This document shows, one piece after another, positions 22,800-33,226 of a stretch of 64,000 nt of DNA. The notes beneath the pieces were generated by a model. That model was not told where the DNA came from. It saw nothing but the letters and a program-made list of their open reading frames with translations, and did no database searches. This stretch comes from Sarocladium kiliense (Eukaryota; Ascomycota; Sordariomycetes; Hypocreales; Sarocladiaceae), in assembly GCA_030734395.1 (NCBI GenBank), contig JAUZTG010000029.1:4836001-4900000 (forward strand), read 5' to 3'. Each line of letters opens with the position of its first letter. The stretch's first letter is position 1. Made by a program: the position numbers and the translations under genes.

Positions 22800-23752
22800 C
22801 TAGTCTCGAAACTCAGTTCCATTACGCGCGGGGGATTTGGGCCGGTTGATGGGCTGACCGGCGCTCCCGTCTCTGCTGTGCAGTTCCAGCGCCTCTGCTC
22901 CCGTAGCAACGAGGTTCCCCGGATACCAAAGGTAGAACGCAACCATGACAGCCACCATTGGACCGAAGTCTAAAACATAAATGGGCCACTCATTCGCCAT
23001 GAGATAACCCTCTCTCCCCATGATATACTCAGCCGTGCGGAACACGTTTCGCGCCATGACAATGACTGAACACACATACAGCATGATCAAGGTGATCTTC
23101 CACGGCACATCTGTCCGTTGTCCAGAAACCAGCAGCCACGCTCTGTACCGATGATGAAAAGCCCCACACAGCAAGAGAAAGCACATAAAGACCACAATAT
23201 GCAGGATCAGCCCAGCAACCAGGATATACTGTCCCGACTTCGCGGCAGCAGGAGTGTCACTCGGAAGTAGGCCCGCACCGCAGGCCTGGACATTGATGCA
23301 AGTAATGTCGGCCCAGAGGAACACGCGAGTGGACCAACGTGCCGAGATGAGAGAGCAATCCTCACGACCGACGGCTCGAACGATGCGTGTGTAGGACATG
23401 TACAGCGTTGCGGCGTAAAAGGCAGGCGGAAGAACGAGGAAGATGCCTTGCATGATGAAGAGAATAAGGTTTTCGGTCCGGTCGTAGCAAAGAGCACGAA
23501 TGACGAAGCCAATAATCATTACTGTGGTCGGAAACGCATCAGCGTGTTGCTTAAGAGGAGAAAATTTCAGTTGGACTTACGATTGCCGCCAATGACGAAC
23601 GGGATGCAGAACCAAAGCTTCGATTTCATCATCCGCCATAAGTGGATAGCCGTGAGAATGGTGAAGACGACGGCAAGGGCAATCGAGGCTCCGAGACTTG
23701 GCACATAGTCCCAGAGGAAATAGTCGCCCTTGTAGGGTTTGAGCTGGGCCAT
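22800..23752 (-). CDS. RTA1-family seven-transmembrane protein
   Basis: Two exons: 23581-23752 and 22800-23521, encoding 297 residues. About seven hydrophobic helices are visible: VPSLGASIALAVVFTILTAI, LWFCIPFVIGG, LILFIMQGIFLVLPPAFYAA, RVFLWADITCINVQACGAG, ILVAGLILHIVVFMCFLLL, ITLIMLYVCSVIVMARNVF and IYVLDFGPMVAVMVAFYLW. The pattern E-LILFIMQ...LPPAFYAATLYM..I and FRTAEY..G..G matches the fungal RTA1/RTM1 (lipid-translocating exporter-like) family. These proteins sit in the plasma membrane and give tolerance to toxic amphipaths such as 7-aminocholesterol. The short C-tail is hydrophilic. The intron has GTAAGT donor and CACAG acceptor. Substrate is unknown. Confidence 0.9.
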
Positions 23753-26374
23753 CTCAAAAAGGGTATCTCGAGGTCGGCGGGAGACAATGTTGTAAGGCCT
23801 CGGCAGGGAACCCCGGCTTCGTTTCTTGGTCTCTTGCGACGAAGGAGAGTACAACGGAGAAGACAGGTATAATCTGAAGGAATTGAGATTCAGAGTCGCT
23901 TTAGGTCGTATGGATTGACCACCGACGTTGACCTCTATATAGTCTATCGACATCTCATCCCTTTCATCCAAATCCCTATCTCGAGTTTCCAACCCCATCG
24001 AACAAACTCTTCTCACGAAATACGAATCCTACAACACGCGTGTTATCCCAGAGGCCTTAGCCGCACCGCCGCGTCACTGCCCAGACGTCAGCACACAGAG
24101 CCGCCTGAGAACCCCTTCAGCGACGATAAATAAGGTGCGAGCCCCCGTCTCTGGCGGCATGAAGACAGCCCGACCGTGCGAAAGCGAGGGAAATGCCCCG
24201 GTTGGTTGAGTTCTGAGCGGGAGATGGGCTGGGACCCGCTGGTGAACACGCGTGTTAGCTAAGCTCGCCAATCTCGTCAGCCGCGGATCTAGAGTTATAC
24301 GATGGGTACGGACTCGGCATGCAGGCCAATCATTGATTGCTTCTAGCGAGTATTGCTAGTGACGGTACATTTTAAGACGCGAGAAGAATGCCTGGTATTG
24401 CGTTAATTCCATTCTCTGGTGAGCTCAAGAGATCCCTGCTTTAACTTGACGCGCAATCCCCTCTGCAGCCCTTAGAACCGCTCTGTCAATTTTCTCTCAA
24501 GAGTTCGAGTATACGCAAGCCAGAGCTGGGTACAGTTCCCGCTGCACGGTTTCGACGTTGAGCGCATCCGAGATCCTCGAGCACTGCGATCGGAATTATA
24601 GTTATAGCAGCTCGAACAGTATCGTGTTCTTTGGTAGAAATCAAGTATGGAACTTATGAACAAGGACCAGAGGAACGGTAAATCGAAAATGATTTGAGAA
24701 GCGAATGTCTTAGCCAGAGACGGTGAGAATCGTAGGGTCATGATCGGAAGTTGAGGCCAGAAGCTGTTAGGTGTCACGGTCAAAGGAGCGAATGTAGAGA
24801 ATAGAGATCAATTACACAGGGTTCGAAATGCAAAGCAAGCAAACCAGATGTGATGTGTATGAGTGATGGTCCCCCCCCAGGCTCAGGGCAGGTGGGGGAC
24901 AGTGATGACGGTTACCCTTGCACGTGACAGAAGCAGGCATCTCGTTCCCAAAGCAGATCTCAGGCATCTCAAATTCAAATCTCAGCAAGGTCCTAGAAGA
25001 TCACAAACTCAAATCATTCCAATCCTTCCGTTGCCCACAGTGTATGTGGACATGGACAAGGACTCTTGTCAATTCTCATATTATGCACTCCAACTTCTGA
25101 GATGTCCGAAGCACCAAAGAGCACAACTCACAGGGGACAAGGGCGCACCAAATATCTCCAGATAGAAAATGCGAATCAAACATCAAAATCAATGTCTTGG
25201 ATTCTACTGCAACTTGGAGAACACAGCCGTCACTTCTTGCCCATGCTCCTACCACGGCACGAGGCTGAGGTAGACTGAGCACTGGAGAGACTGTCCGCAA
25301 CAGAAGTCATTGCGTTGATTACACATTGAGAATTTCACACATGATTGGAGACCAGACCGGGTGGCACTCACAGCTATCGATTCTCGCCGTGATACCTTAA
25401 CGTGACTCCCCTTGCGTCGGGCCATGGGTGCGTATGAACGAGTGCCTGCCCTTGGGTCAGCTTCATCCAGAATCCGGGGTTGAGAGCGACCCGATACTTC
25501 GGTCTACGCAAAACAAGCTTTCATATAGATTGTTATACTTTTCCTTCGGCCCGCGTCTGATGTTTATAGAATCGGCGCAAGCGGGGCTCGAGATCGTGTA
25601 TCGTGTAAGTGGGAATCTTAACGTACGTCGATGCTCGCAACGCCCATTGTTACTTTGACTCGACGTGAAATCTCACTCGATTCACTTTGTAGTATGAAAA
25701 GAATGTCGTGATTCGCATTCAAGTCGTTGTATTCGGTATATCCAACGGGATGAGGACGTTCGACCTGAGTGAACTGCGCATCAGCATCTCGACATATCAA
25801 CCAAGACGAGGCGAGTCTTCCACAATGACCCCGAAAATAAGCAAATGTCGGTTCATCTCCTTTGGGAATAACGGGATCTTAAGCTTTCCTTTTTAGTAAA
25901 GTCTCCAGACGTGATGCCCTAATACAGGCGCAGCAAGCCTTGGCCCCAACGACATGCCACAACGCTGTAAGCTTGGCTGGCCTGCTTTTACTTTCAGGGA
26001 CGACAACTCAATGTCTGTCTAGTTCCATGCATCTCCGATTCGGATTGTTTATAATGGTCTCGCATCATTCTGTTCAGGACCTTTCTCCCTTCTCTCGGCA
26101 AGAACTTCTCACAACCTGCTGGTGGCAGTCGCCTCCCCCATCCAGACAAACCTTCCCTCTGCTTTTTGCTTACTCGCCAGCATCAACGCTGCAGACCTGT
26201 GCTCATACATTCCAACATCTTCACAATCATCAGCTCTTTGCTTGCCATCAGCCGTTTGCTTGATATCACTTCTTTGGTTATCGGAGAAGCCTCTTGTATT
26301 CTACAGAAGCATACATTGCTCCATTCTACTTATCAAGTCCATCAAAAGCCCTCAATCAGCCATCAGGGGTCGTC
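23753..26374. other. 2.6-kb gene-free stretch
   Basis: It separates divergent genes (RTA1-like minus, Met-rich plus). It holds two copies of the palindrome AACACGCGTGTTA at 24033 and 24245, a short poly-C run near 24870, and CT/CA-rich sequence at 26080-26370 that looks like the leader of the next gene. No convincing open frame is present. Confidence 0.5.
24246..24264 (+). repeat. 19-bp motif with MluI-type palindrome, copy 1
   Basis: The sequence ACACGCGTGTTAGCTAAGC occurs here, and its exact reverse complement lies at 32595-32613. The core ACACGCGTGT is palindromic. The shorter core AACACGCGTGTTA is repeated at 24033. It could be paired regulatory sites or ends of a lost element. Confidence 0.5.
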
Positions 26375-28624
26375 ATGGCATCCTATCCGGGGTACAACAT
26401 CGACCCTCAGGGCAACCAGGGCGGTAATCAACAGCCGTTCCAGTTCAATGGATACCAACTCCCCACCAATGGCCACGACAACGTCGCTGGACCCGACAAT
26501 GGCCTGGGCATGAACCTGGTTATGAACCCCCATGCAAACATGGCCATGAACCCGAACATGAGCACTGGTCTGAGCTTGAACAACAACATGGTTCCTGCAA
26601 ACATGTATCAAAATAACCACATGCACATGCACATGGGTAACAATATGCCCATGAACCCGAGCATGAACATGCTCTCAAACAACATGCCCATGAACGGCAA
26701 CATGCCTATGAACAGCAACAGGTTCACAAACAACGGCATGCCTGAGAACAACATGATGCTCATGAACAACAGCATGCCCATGAACGTAAATAACAGCATC
26801 CCCATGGGCATGAATATGAACCACAACGGCCCCACCTTCGTGAACACCAACGTGGCCATGGATCCAAACCTCAACATGGGGACAATGAACCCTATGCATC
26901 CCAGCGCCCAGTTACCGATGGCGGGCATGGGCATGGGCATGATGAATCCTCCGCAGCCTGCTGTCCAAGTTCCGCACATGGCCATCAACAACGGAGTCGC
27001 CAATTCTGTGCCGACTTTCAATATGCCATCTATCATGAGCCTCACATCCGGCTCATCCTCCAACTCTCAGGATCCCGGCCGCTTCATTGGTAATCTTGCC
27101 TCTCACCGCACGTCAAGACGAGGACATCTGGCTCCCAACATCAACCATGGAGAGGTCTCTTCCGAGCGCATCCCTGAGCGTCTTGCTCCCACCTTCACCA
27201 ATGCCCTCCCAGCCACGGAAGAACCATCCCCAGCACATCGTTCAATCCCGCCTGCCAACCTGTCTTCAATGGGGACCATCACGGAAGCCGAACTCGCCGG
27301 TAACGCCGCGGTGTACATGCCTGGAAGCGCCGCCGTCTTCCAGAACAACAACGGGCTTTACGAGGTGCGTCCGTCCCAAGAGGCCTGTGCTCGGATTGAG
27401 GCGGCTGGGACGACTGGAAATAGAGCTGGGGCTGGCGACAAGCCAATGAGATATTTCGCTACGGCTGAGCTTGACCCGGCTTCCAGACAGAATGGCATGG
27501 TCTTTAGATGGTCAGAGGAGAACCCCAAGCACCCTTTGCTTCTACTTTCCGAGGCTGGTGGCTTAAGACATATAATTGGGAGGTGGAACGATAAGGAAGC
27601 AACTTCGTCGGGGTACTTTCAGACGTACTTTGGGGCCAGACTCACCCACAACCATTGGGATGCCACCCTGGCTGATATCGGCGAAGCGAACCCAGACATC
27701 CGGGCCGGGATCGAAAGAGGCCGCGAAGATGAACGACGGAGGGCGGCAAATCTTGTTACGGTGCCTGCTCAGACCGTGGGGCCTATTCAGACTGAGGTGC
27801 CTGTTCAGACTCCGGCTGGCGCAAGTCAGCAGGAAACACAAGGTTCGACATCCACGTCTCCATCATCTTTGCCTTCGGAAGCTTCATCATCTGGAGTTCC
27901 ATCGTCGAAAGCTTCATCTGCACCATCTACCCCGGACATCTCACCTAAGCCAGCGCCTGTTGTGCCTGGACCAGCTTTGTCTGCACCAGCTCTGAACGAG
28001 TTTCCAGTAATAGCCGTGGCATCAGAAGCTCCAACTGCACCAGAGTCAGTTTCGTCTGCACCAAAAGCCGACGAAAGCGACGAGATGGCGTCACTGTTCG
28101 GGGAACCCACGAATGAGGCTGCTTCGTTGGCACCAACGTCGCCTACTCCAGGACCAGAGCCAGCTACGCCCGAACTAGCCTTGCCTGTACAGCAGCCATC
28201 TGGTCACAATACGGACGAGTCCAGCAACCTGAATGATCCAATGTGCTGGGGACCAACAACTGAGTCCACTTCATTGGCACCAAATCTGCCTACATCACAA
28301 CCAGCTCCAGCTGTGCCTGACCCAAGCTTGGCTGTGCAGCAGCCAAACCCTGAAAACACAGTCGATTTCAGCAACCTGGAAGATCCAATATGGTGGAAAC
28401 CAGCAACTGAATCCACAACATTGGCACCACTGCCTACGTCTGGACCAGCTCCAGCTGTGCCTGATCCAACCTTGTCTGTGCCGCAGTCAAACCCTGACAC
28501 TACGGACGGCTCCGACGACATGGAATACCTAACGCAGTGGGAGCCAATGCTGCAGCCAACGTCGGAGGTCTGGGAATGGCGTCCGACCGACGAAGACTTT
28601 GAGCAATTGCTGCGAGGGTCTTAG
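26375..28624 (+). CDS. Met/Asn-rich low-complexity protein with acidic Trp-containing repeats
   Basis: Single exon, 749 residues, from ATG (MASYPGYNIDPQGNQ). Three zones are visible. Residues 1-230 are dense in Met, Asn and Pro (for example NNMPMNPSMNMLSNNMPMNG). About 290-460 is a compact region with a possible fold (MRYFATAELDPASRQNGMVF; WRSEE-like acidic turn; HPLLLLSEAGGLRHIIGRW; FGARLTHNHWDATLADIG). From about 470 it is Ser/Thr/Pro/Ala-rich and ends in three 49-residue repeats, each closing with an acidic-aromatic motif (LNDPMCWGP, LEDPIWWKP, MEYLTQWEP). The last residues DEDFEQLL also look like an activation motif. The layout suggests a nuclear coactivator-type protein, but I recognise no named domain. 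No introns; a long poly-A tract lies 260 bp downstream. Confidence 0.78.
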   Translation: MASYPGYNIDPQGNQGGNQQPFQFNGYQLPTNGHDNVAGPDNGLGMNLVMNPHANMAMNPNMSTGLSLNNNMVPANMYQNNHMHMHMGNNMPMNPSMNMLSNNMPMNGNMPMNSNRFTNNGMPENNMMLMNNSMPMNVNNSIPMGMNMNHNGPTFVNTNVAMDPNLNMGTMNPMHPSAQLPMAGMGMGMMNPPQPAVQVPHMAINNGVANSVPTFNMPSIMSLTSGSSSNSQDPGRFIGNLASHRTSRRGHLAPNINHGEVSSERIPERLAPTFTNALPATEEPSPAHRSIPPANLSSMGTITEAELAGNAAVYMPGSAAVFQNNNGLYEVRPSQEACARIEAAGTTGNRAGAGDKPMRYFATAELDPASRQNGMVFRWSEENPKHPLLLLSEAGGLRHIIGRWNDKEATSSGYFQTYFGARLTHNHWDATLADIGEANPDIRAGIERGREDERRRAANLVTVPAQTVGPIQTEVPVQTPAGASQQETQGSTSTSPSSLPSEASSSGVPSSKASSAPSTPDISPKPAPVVPGPALSAPALNEFPVIAVASEAPTAPESVSSAPKADESDEMASLFGEPTNEAASLAPTSPTPGPEPATPELALPVQQPSGHNTDESSNLNDPMCWGPTTESTSLAPNLPTSQPAPAVPDPSLAVQQPNPENTVDFSNLEDPIWWKPATESTTLAPLPTSGPAPAVPDPTLSVPQSNPDTTDGSDDMEYLTQWEPMLQPTSEVWEWRPTDEDFEQLLRGS
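28124..28565 (+). repeat. 147-nt coding tandem repeat, three copies
   Basis: Units begin at the SLAP/TLAP codons; the TTG codons lie at 28127, 28274 and 28421, exactly 147 nt (49 codons) apart. The third copy is diverged. Each copy encodes a Pro/Ala-rich half (PAPAVPDPTL) and an acidic-Trp half. Confidence 0.8.
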
Positions 28625-28884
28625 GGCCGCCCCTGTCCCAATTGGGGATGATCAGGGCAGCCAAAGTAGCTGCAGACTGGCTCTGAGATGGCGATGTACG
28701 GTACTTAGCTTCACAACTGTATGCATGCTCGGACCGAGAAATGGATATTGAACGAGTGTGTTCACGCCGTTGTGGTGAAGGACACGTTGGGTTCACGGTG
28801 TTCAAAAGTTGTGCTTTGGTAGGTGTGATTCTAATTTCGTTATAAAAGACAAACTGGAAAAAAAGGAGGAAAAACAGAAAACGA

Positions 28885-28885
<1 letters not shown>

Positions 28886-28921
<36 letters not shown>
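28886..28921. repeat. Poly-A tract of 36 nt
   Basis: There are 36 consecutive A on the plus strand, preceded by an A/G-rich stretch from about 28855. It is by far the longest homopolymer in the window and lies 262 nt past the stop of an intronless gene. Confidence 0.85.
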
Positions 28922-28923
<2 letters not shown>

Positions 28924-29622
28924 TTTCCGATAGAGTCTTAGTTCGGGTTTGCGGCGCTTTCAGAGATAGATACCCTTGGTTCGTTGGTATGTTGGCAAAG
29001 ACTCTGTAGCGAGCAGCTTACTTTTACCTAGCTAGCGAATAGACTGCTTCACTGAATTGCCTTTCCAACCAACGTAATTTTGTGGCTGCCGTTGATTGCA
29101 AGTCCCGTTCTGGTCGCTTTCTAACGAGGCCAATCTACCTCGTTCAGCCGTCACTTCCAAAGCAAAGAATACTGTATCTAACCTTGTGACCTTTCGCCTG
29201 TCAACTACCGTCGACTTATACAAGCCTCCACTCCGTCCTGAGCCTCAGTGCTTGGCGTCCACGTTATCTCACCAACCCAAGCACGTCCCTGCGCGCCCAT
29301 GGAAACTGTCCGTCTCTGCGCCCGTGAGAATTATCGGTAAATCCCGCCCAATAGAAGAGCAAATCTCCTTGCCCTTGATGACAAGATCTTGAGTAAGCTC
29401 TGAGTGATCTGATAAAAAAGAAGGTCATGGCAGCCAAAGTGGAGGCTAACGCCAATTTCTAAGCCATGCTAGTGACTGGAGGTGGATAACGACAACGTTA
29501 TGCCTTTGCATACCAACGTCGGTGATCGGGATTATTCATCGTGGAGATACTTGACTATGAAGAACACACAATCGACATAAATCCGAGGGAATACGGCAAG
29601 TGGATCTTGAAGAAGATGAATG

Positions 29623-29630
29623 TATATAAA
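29623..29630 (+). promoter_or_regulatory. TATA box of the SDR gene
   Basis: TATATAAA lies 131 nt upstream of the SDR start codon, followed by an A/C-rich leader. Spacing and orientation fit a fungal core promoter. Confidence 0.55.
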
Positions 29631-29760
29631 GAAGGAGTCAGGTCGTGCAATGTGGTGAACAAGATACAACACAGCACGCATTTACACACCGAAGCACCTT
29701 GAACACCTTCCAACGCTTAATTGACTTCTGCCAACACCTTCACCTCCCTCAAACTTCATC

Positions 29761-30742
29761 ATGCCTGTCCCAGAGCTCTTCAGCCTCGCCGGCAAGACCG
29801 CCCTCGTCACCGGTGCAACCCGCAGCCTCGGCGCCGCCATGACCCTCGCCCTTGCGGAAGCCGGCGCCGACATCATCAGCATCCAGGTCAGTTACACTAC
29901 CCCAGCCTGTGCATGGATCCCTCAGGAAACACTCCCGCCCCCCCCCCCCCCCCCATTCACCTACAAACTAACACAAATCACAATATACAGAGAAACACCG
30001 CCAACTCCAGCACCAAAGAAGCCGTAGAAGCCCTCGGTCGGAAATACCACATCTACACCTGCGACCTCACATCCCGCGCCGACCTCACCGCCCTAATCCC
30101 AACAATCACCACCACCCACAAGATCGACATCCTCCTCAACTGCGCCGGCATCGTCACGCGCTCCCCAGCAACCACTCACTCCCTCGAAGAGTACGACACC
30201 CTCATGCAGATCAACGTCACGGCGTCGTGGCTGCTCTGCCAGGGTATCGGTCGGTACTGGCTCGCTGAGGGCATCAAGGGCAAGATTGTCAATGTGTCGA
30301 GTATTGTCGGCTTCGTGGGGAGTGCGGGTCAGGCACCATATGCGATGTCGAAGGGCGCGATGGAGTTGATGACTAGGTCGTTGAGTGGCGAGTGGGCGGG
30401 GAAGGGGATCAATGTGAACAACCTTGCGCCGGGGTGAGCACCTACGATATAAAGTTATCTCGTGAGCTATACTAATTGCCAACAGATACTGCGCGACAGA
30501 TATGAATGCAGACCTCCTCGAAAGCGGTACCGCTGAGTTCGGCAAGTCAGTGAACGGGAGGATCCCGGCTGAAAGATGGGGAGCTCCCGAGGACTTCAAG
30601 GGTCCCGTCGTGTTCCTCAGTAGCAAGGCTAGTGACTGGGTTCATGGCACTACTCTGGTGGTAAGCACTTCTATACTCTTCGACCATTTTGACTTGTACT
30701 GACTCTGAAAAATAGGTTGACGGAGGACACCTGGCCAACTAG
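29761..30742 (+). CDS. Short-chain dehydrogenase, KduD-like (2-deoxy-D-gluconate 3-dehydrogenase type)
   Basis: Four exons: 29761-29886, 29991-30433, 30486-30660, 30716-30742. They encode 256 residues. The opening LFSLAGKTALVTGATRSLGAA gives the nucleotide-binding TGxxxxLG motif; LLNCAG replaces the classic NNAG. The catalytic set is Ser146 (NVSSIVG), Tyr159 and Lys163 (YAMSK). The end VVFLSSKASDWVHGTTLVVDGGH is the usual SDR C-terminus. Overall pattern resembles KduD-type oxidoreductases acting on deoxy-gluconates or related sugar acids with NAD(H). Substrate is inferred only. Intron 1 contains a run of 17 C. The gene is convergent, 84 bp apart, with a Zn2Cys6 regulator. Confidence 0.9.
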
Positions 30743-30826
30743 AAGACTCAACTCGGAGGAAAGCTCTCTGCATCTATCGTTTTGCACCGCGTATAAGTCT
30801 GATATATAGCATCCAATAGAATCTTA

Positions 30827-32281
30827 TCAACTGTTCTCCGCCATCCTCTGTCTTGGATACGCCAACCACGGGCAATCCCTTCCCAAATGCTGCGTCACCA
30901 TCCCAATGATATACGCCCCAGCCGATCCCACCGCCCACGCTCTTCTATTCAGATGCAACAGTAGCCCGTAATATGCCAGCACAACCATCGCATCAGGTTG
31001 CATGGCCTCTAACAGTGCTCTCAAGGCTGGTCGGACTCCGATCACCCACTTGAAGCAGAGATGCGTAGGCTCGTCGGGAACGAGAGCCATGGCGTCGAAG
31101 CCAAGTTGTAGGATGACTGTCGCGTGAATACAAGCTTCTTTGTCGGCGGCTGTAAGCCTTGGTGATTCATAGATCATGGCTGTCAGTTCCGCACAGTCTG
31201 AGCCAACCGGTTCTTTGCGCTGAGACTCAATGCCCGCCGAGAGATACTTCTCCAAAGGGCTCGCCATCAACACTGGCGCAGCAGCCTGGTATATAATGCC
31301 AATCCCCCTTTGCACAGCCAGGCTATGCGTAAACCGTTGAATAAAGGATGACAGCCCAGCAAAGTCCCGCGGTCGCAGCGAGTCAGCAAACAGGTGCTGA
31401 CCAAGAAGTACGGAGAACAGCAGAACAGCCACACAGTTTTCCGGGGTAATGTCTTGGCCGGAAGCATTGAAAAGAGCCACAGCTCGGGTTTGCAGATCAA
31501 ATGCGAGATTGTGGTACCTGGGTACGTCCGGATGAAGAGTCGCAAGGTGACATGCCGAGAAAGCGAGGAGTTCGTGGAGCAGGTAGGGAAATCGGTGGGC
31601 AATGTCGAAGGCGAGCCTCATTGATTCCTGGAAATCATCGACCTTATCGGACAGGACGAAGACATCCTGGTCTTGGAAACAATGAATCAGGAGCTCCGCG
31701 TGGTCCATATTAACTTCCCCGGTAACGGGAGCAGCCGTGTAGTCACGCGGCGAGCCGGCAGCCAAGTCACCCGGCAGGTCAGGCCGCACGAAACGGTTCG
31801 AACTGGTGGAGAGCTCCGCCTGGTTCCCTGGACTGCCGGCAGCCCCTTGTGAGGGTGTGCTAGACGCGGATCCACGATCGCCTGGTGTCGTTCGGGTCGG
31901 CACCGGAGTCGTGTAAGTGCATGTCCTCTCGGAGAGAACGCACAAGCGACATGAAGGGCGCGCCTCATCGCACTAATGCTCATCATCAGCCCCTGGACCT
32001 GCATCTTTGACAAAACAGACGAATGACTGAAATGGGGTTTGGCCAAGGTTCTGCATCCCGAGGAGTCGTCGCAGGAGGAAGTACCTTTACATGACGCCGC
32101 TTACTGTTGGTACAAAGTTAGCTCTATCGTTTTACAAGAACGAGGGTTTTAGGCAACAGCATTCAAGGGGGTACATCGATCGTAGCCGTATTCGGTCCGT
32201 AAGAGGTGACAAAGGAAATGAATAATAGACTGACCATTCACGACATCCATCTCTGGACTTCTTGTGGCTGCGACGCAGCAT
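30827..32281 (-). CDS. Small Zn2Cys6 transcription factor (UPC2-like type)
   Basis: Three exons: 32235-32281, 32085-32103 (19 nt) and 30827-31972. They encode 403 residues. The splice-joined N-terminus reads MLRRSHKKSRDGCREC, then KRRHVK, then CDEARPSCRLCVLSERTC. This gives the exact C-x2-C-x6-C-x6-C-x2-C-x6-C zinc cluster, which no single open frame shows. A Pro/Ser-rich linker follows. From about residue 110 a helical regulatory domain (DHAELLIHCFQDQDVFVLSD; LLHELLAFSACHLA) resembles the C-terminal domain of Upc2/Ecm22-like fungal regulators. Nuclear DNA binding follows from family knowledge. It converges on the KduD-like SDR gene, a possible target. An intact cluster argues against a pseudogene. 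Confidence 0.88.
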
Positions 32282-33226
32282 CGTGGGTTCCGGCCGAGGG
32301 CGTCGATAGTCTCACACAAGGACGGGGGAAACAAGAAAGAGACAGGACTGTGAACACGAGTGTCAGATTGTGAATACGCGGAACACCCCAAACCCAGGGA
32401 GTATCTTGTCCCAATATTCCAGGAATGGGTACTTATGAGACCTGGCCGCCATGCTTGCCCGTGGCCAAGCACCTTTGACACCCATCTGTCATTCAGCCTG
32501 CACGTCAAAGGTCCATAGGTGACGGATCCCTGTCGCCTTGTTGGGACGTAGCGACACACTGTAAAGGGGAAATGCCAAACTAGGCGGCGTGTTCGCTTAG
32601 CTAACACGCGTGTCTTTTGCGGCGCGGTTCAACTAGACGTTGTTGGACCCAGACAACCCTTGCGCCATGGTCAGAGTCGCGCGATGACTGTGGGGGGATC
32701 CGCTCCATGGAAAATCCGAGGACGCGCGTGGCTATGACTGGGAGCGAGGATGCCCAGCAGCAAAAGAACGAGAGAACCCAACGTGCTGCAGTGTACACAA
32801 GAAGAGCCAGTCATGACAAAACAAATAGAAACAAGTCGTTGGGGAGCTTTCACAACATTCAGGGGTCGAAACATCAACACGAGTAGCTCGTATGCAACAA
32901 TCTTGTGCCTTCAAGGGTACCAAGTGTGGGATCGCACATCGGTGGGCTTAAACTCCTAAATGACAAGCCACTGACAGATAGGACCCGCTATCTTCCAGTT
33001 CCATAAACCTATTGAGGTATTATGCACTGATACCAGACCGCAATCCAGCGCTCATCCGGGGATTGTCGGCCGCCTCTACCGAAAGATGTCGGCTGCGCTC
33101 ATCCTTCGCCAAAGACTCGGTGGACAGGCCCACTGCTCCAAGGCTGGCGTCCGACCCGTGGCTACTCAGAGGCGTAAAGCTGCGGGTTCGACTATTGTCC
33201 GAGACGAAACTGGCTTCCGAGTCACG
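32282..33226. other. Intergenic, C6 regulator to STRAP-like gene
   Basis: It is the upstream region of the regulator and 3' side of the STRAP-like gene. It contains the second 19-bp palindromic motif at 32595. Open frames are short and overlap on both strands. Confidence 0.45.
32595..32613 (-). repeat. 19-bp motif with MluI-type palindrome, copy 2 (inverted)
   Basis: GCTTAGCTAACACGCGTGT is the exact reverse complement of 24246-24264. It lies about 315 bp upstream of the small Zn2Cys6 gene start. Confidence 0.5.

Larger units (their letters stand above)
28625..29760. other. Intergenic, Met-rich gene to SDR gene
   Basis: It holds the 3' end of the Met-rich gene, a 36-nt A run, and the promoter of the SDR gene with a TATA box at 29623. 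The small frames here show nothing recognisable. Confidence 0.5.

Noticed and set aside
10827..23752. Secondary-metabolite cluster
   Set aside because: No polyketide synthase, peptide synthetase, terpene cyclase or P450 is present; the genes are sugar-active enzymes, a dehydrogenase and an RTA1-like protein.
24805..24850. GGTTCGAAA sequence resembling a tRNA T-loop
   Set aside because: No acceptor stem, anticodon arm or D-loop could be paired around it.
28809..29009. 66-codon Lys-rich frame
   Set aside because: It is simply the poly-A tract and its flanks translated.
30827..31945. C6 regulator read as lacking the first half of its zinc cluster (pseudogene or frameshift)
   Set aside because: Two upstream exons (32235-32281 and a 19-nt exon at 32085-32103) restore the complete cluster with good splice signals.
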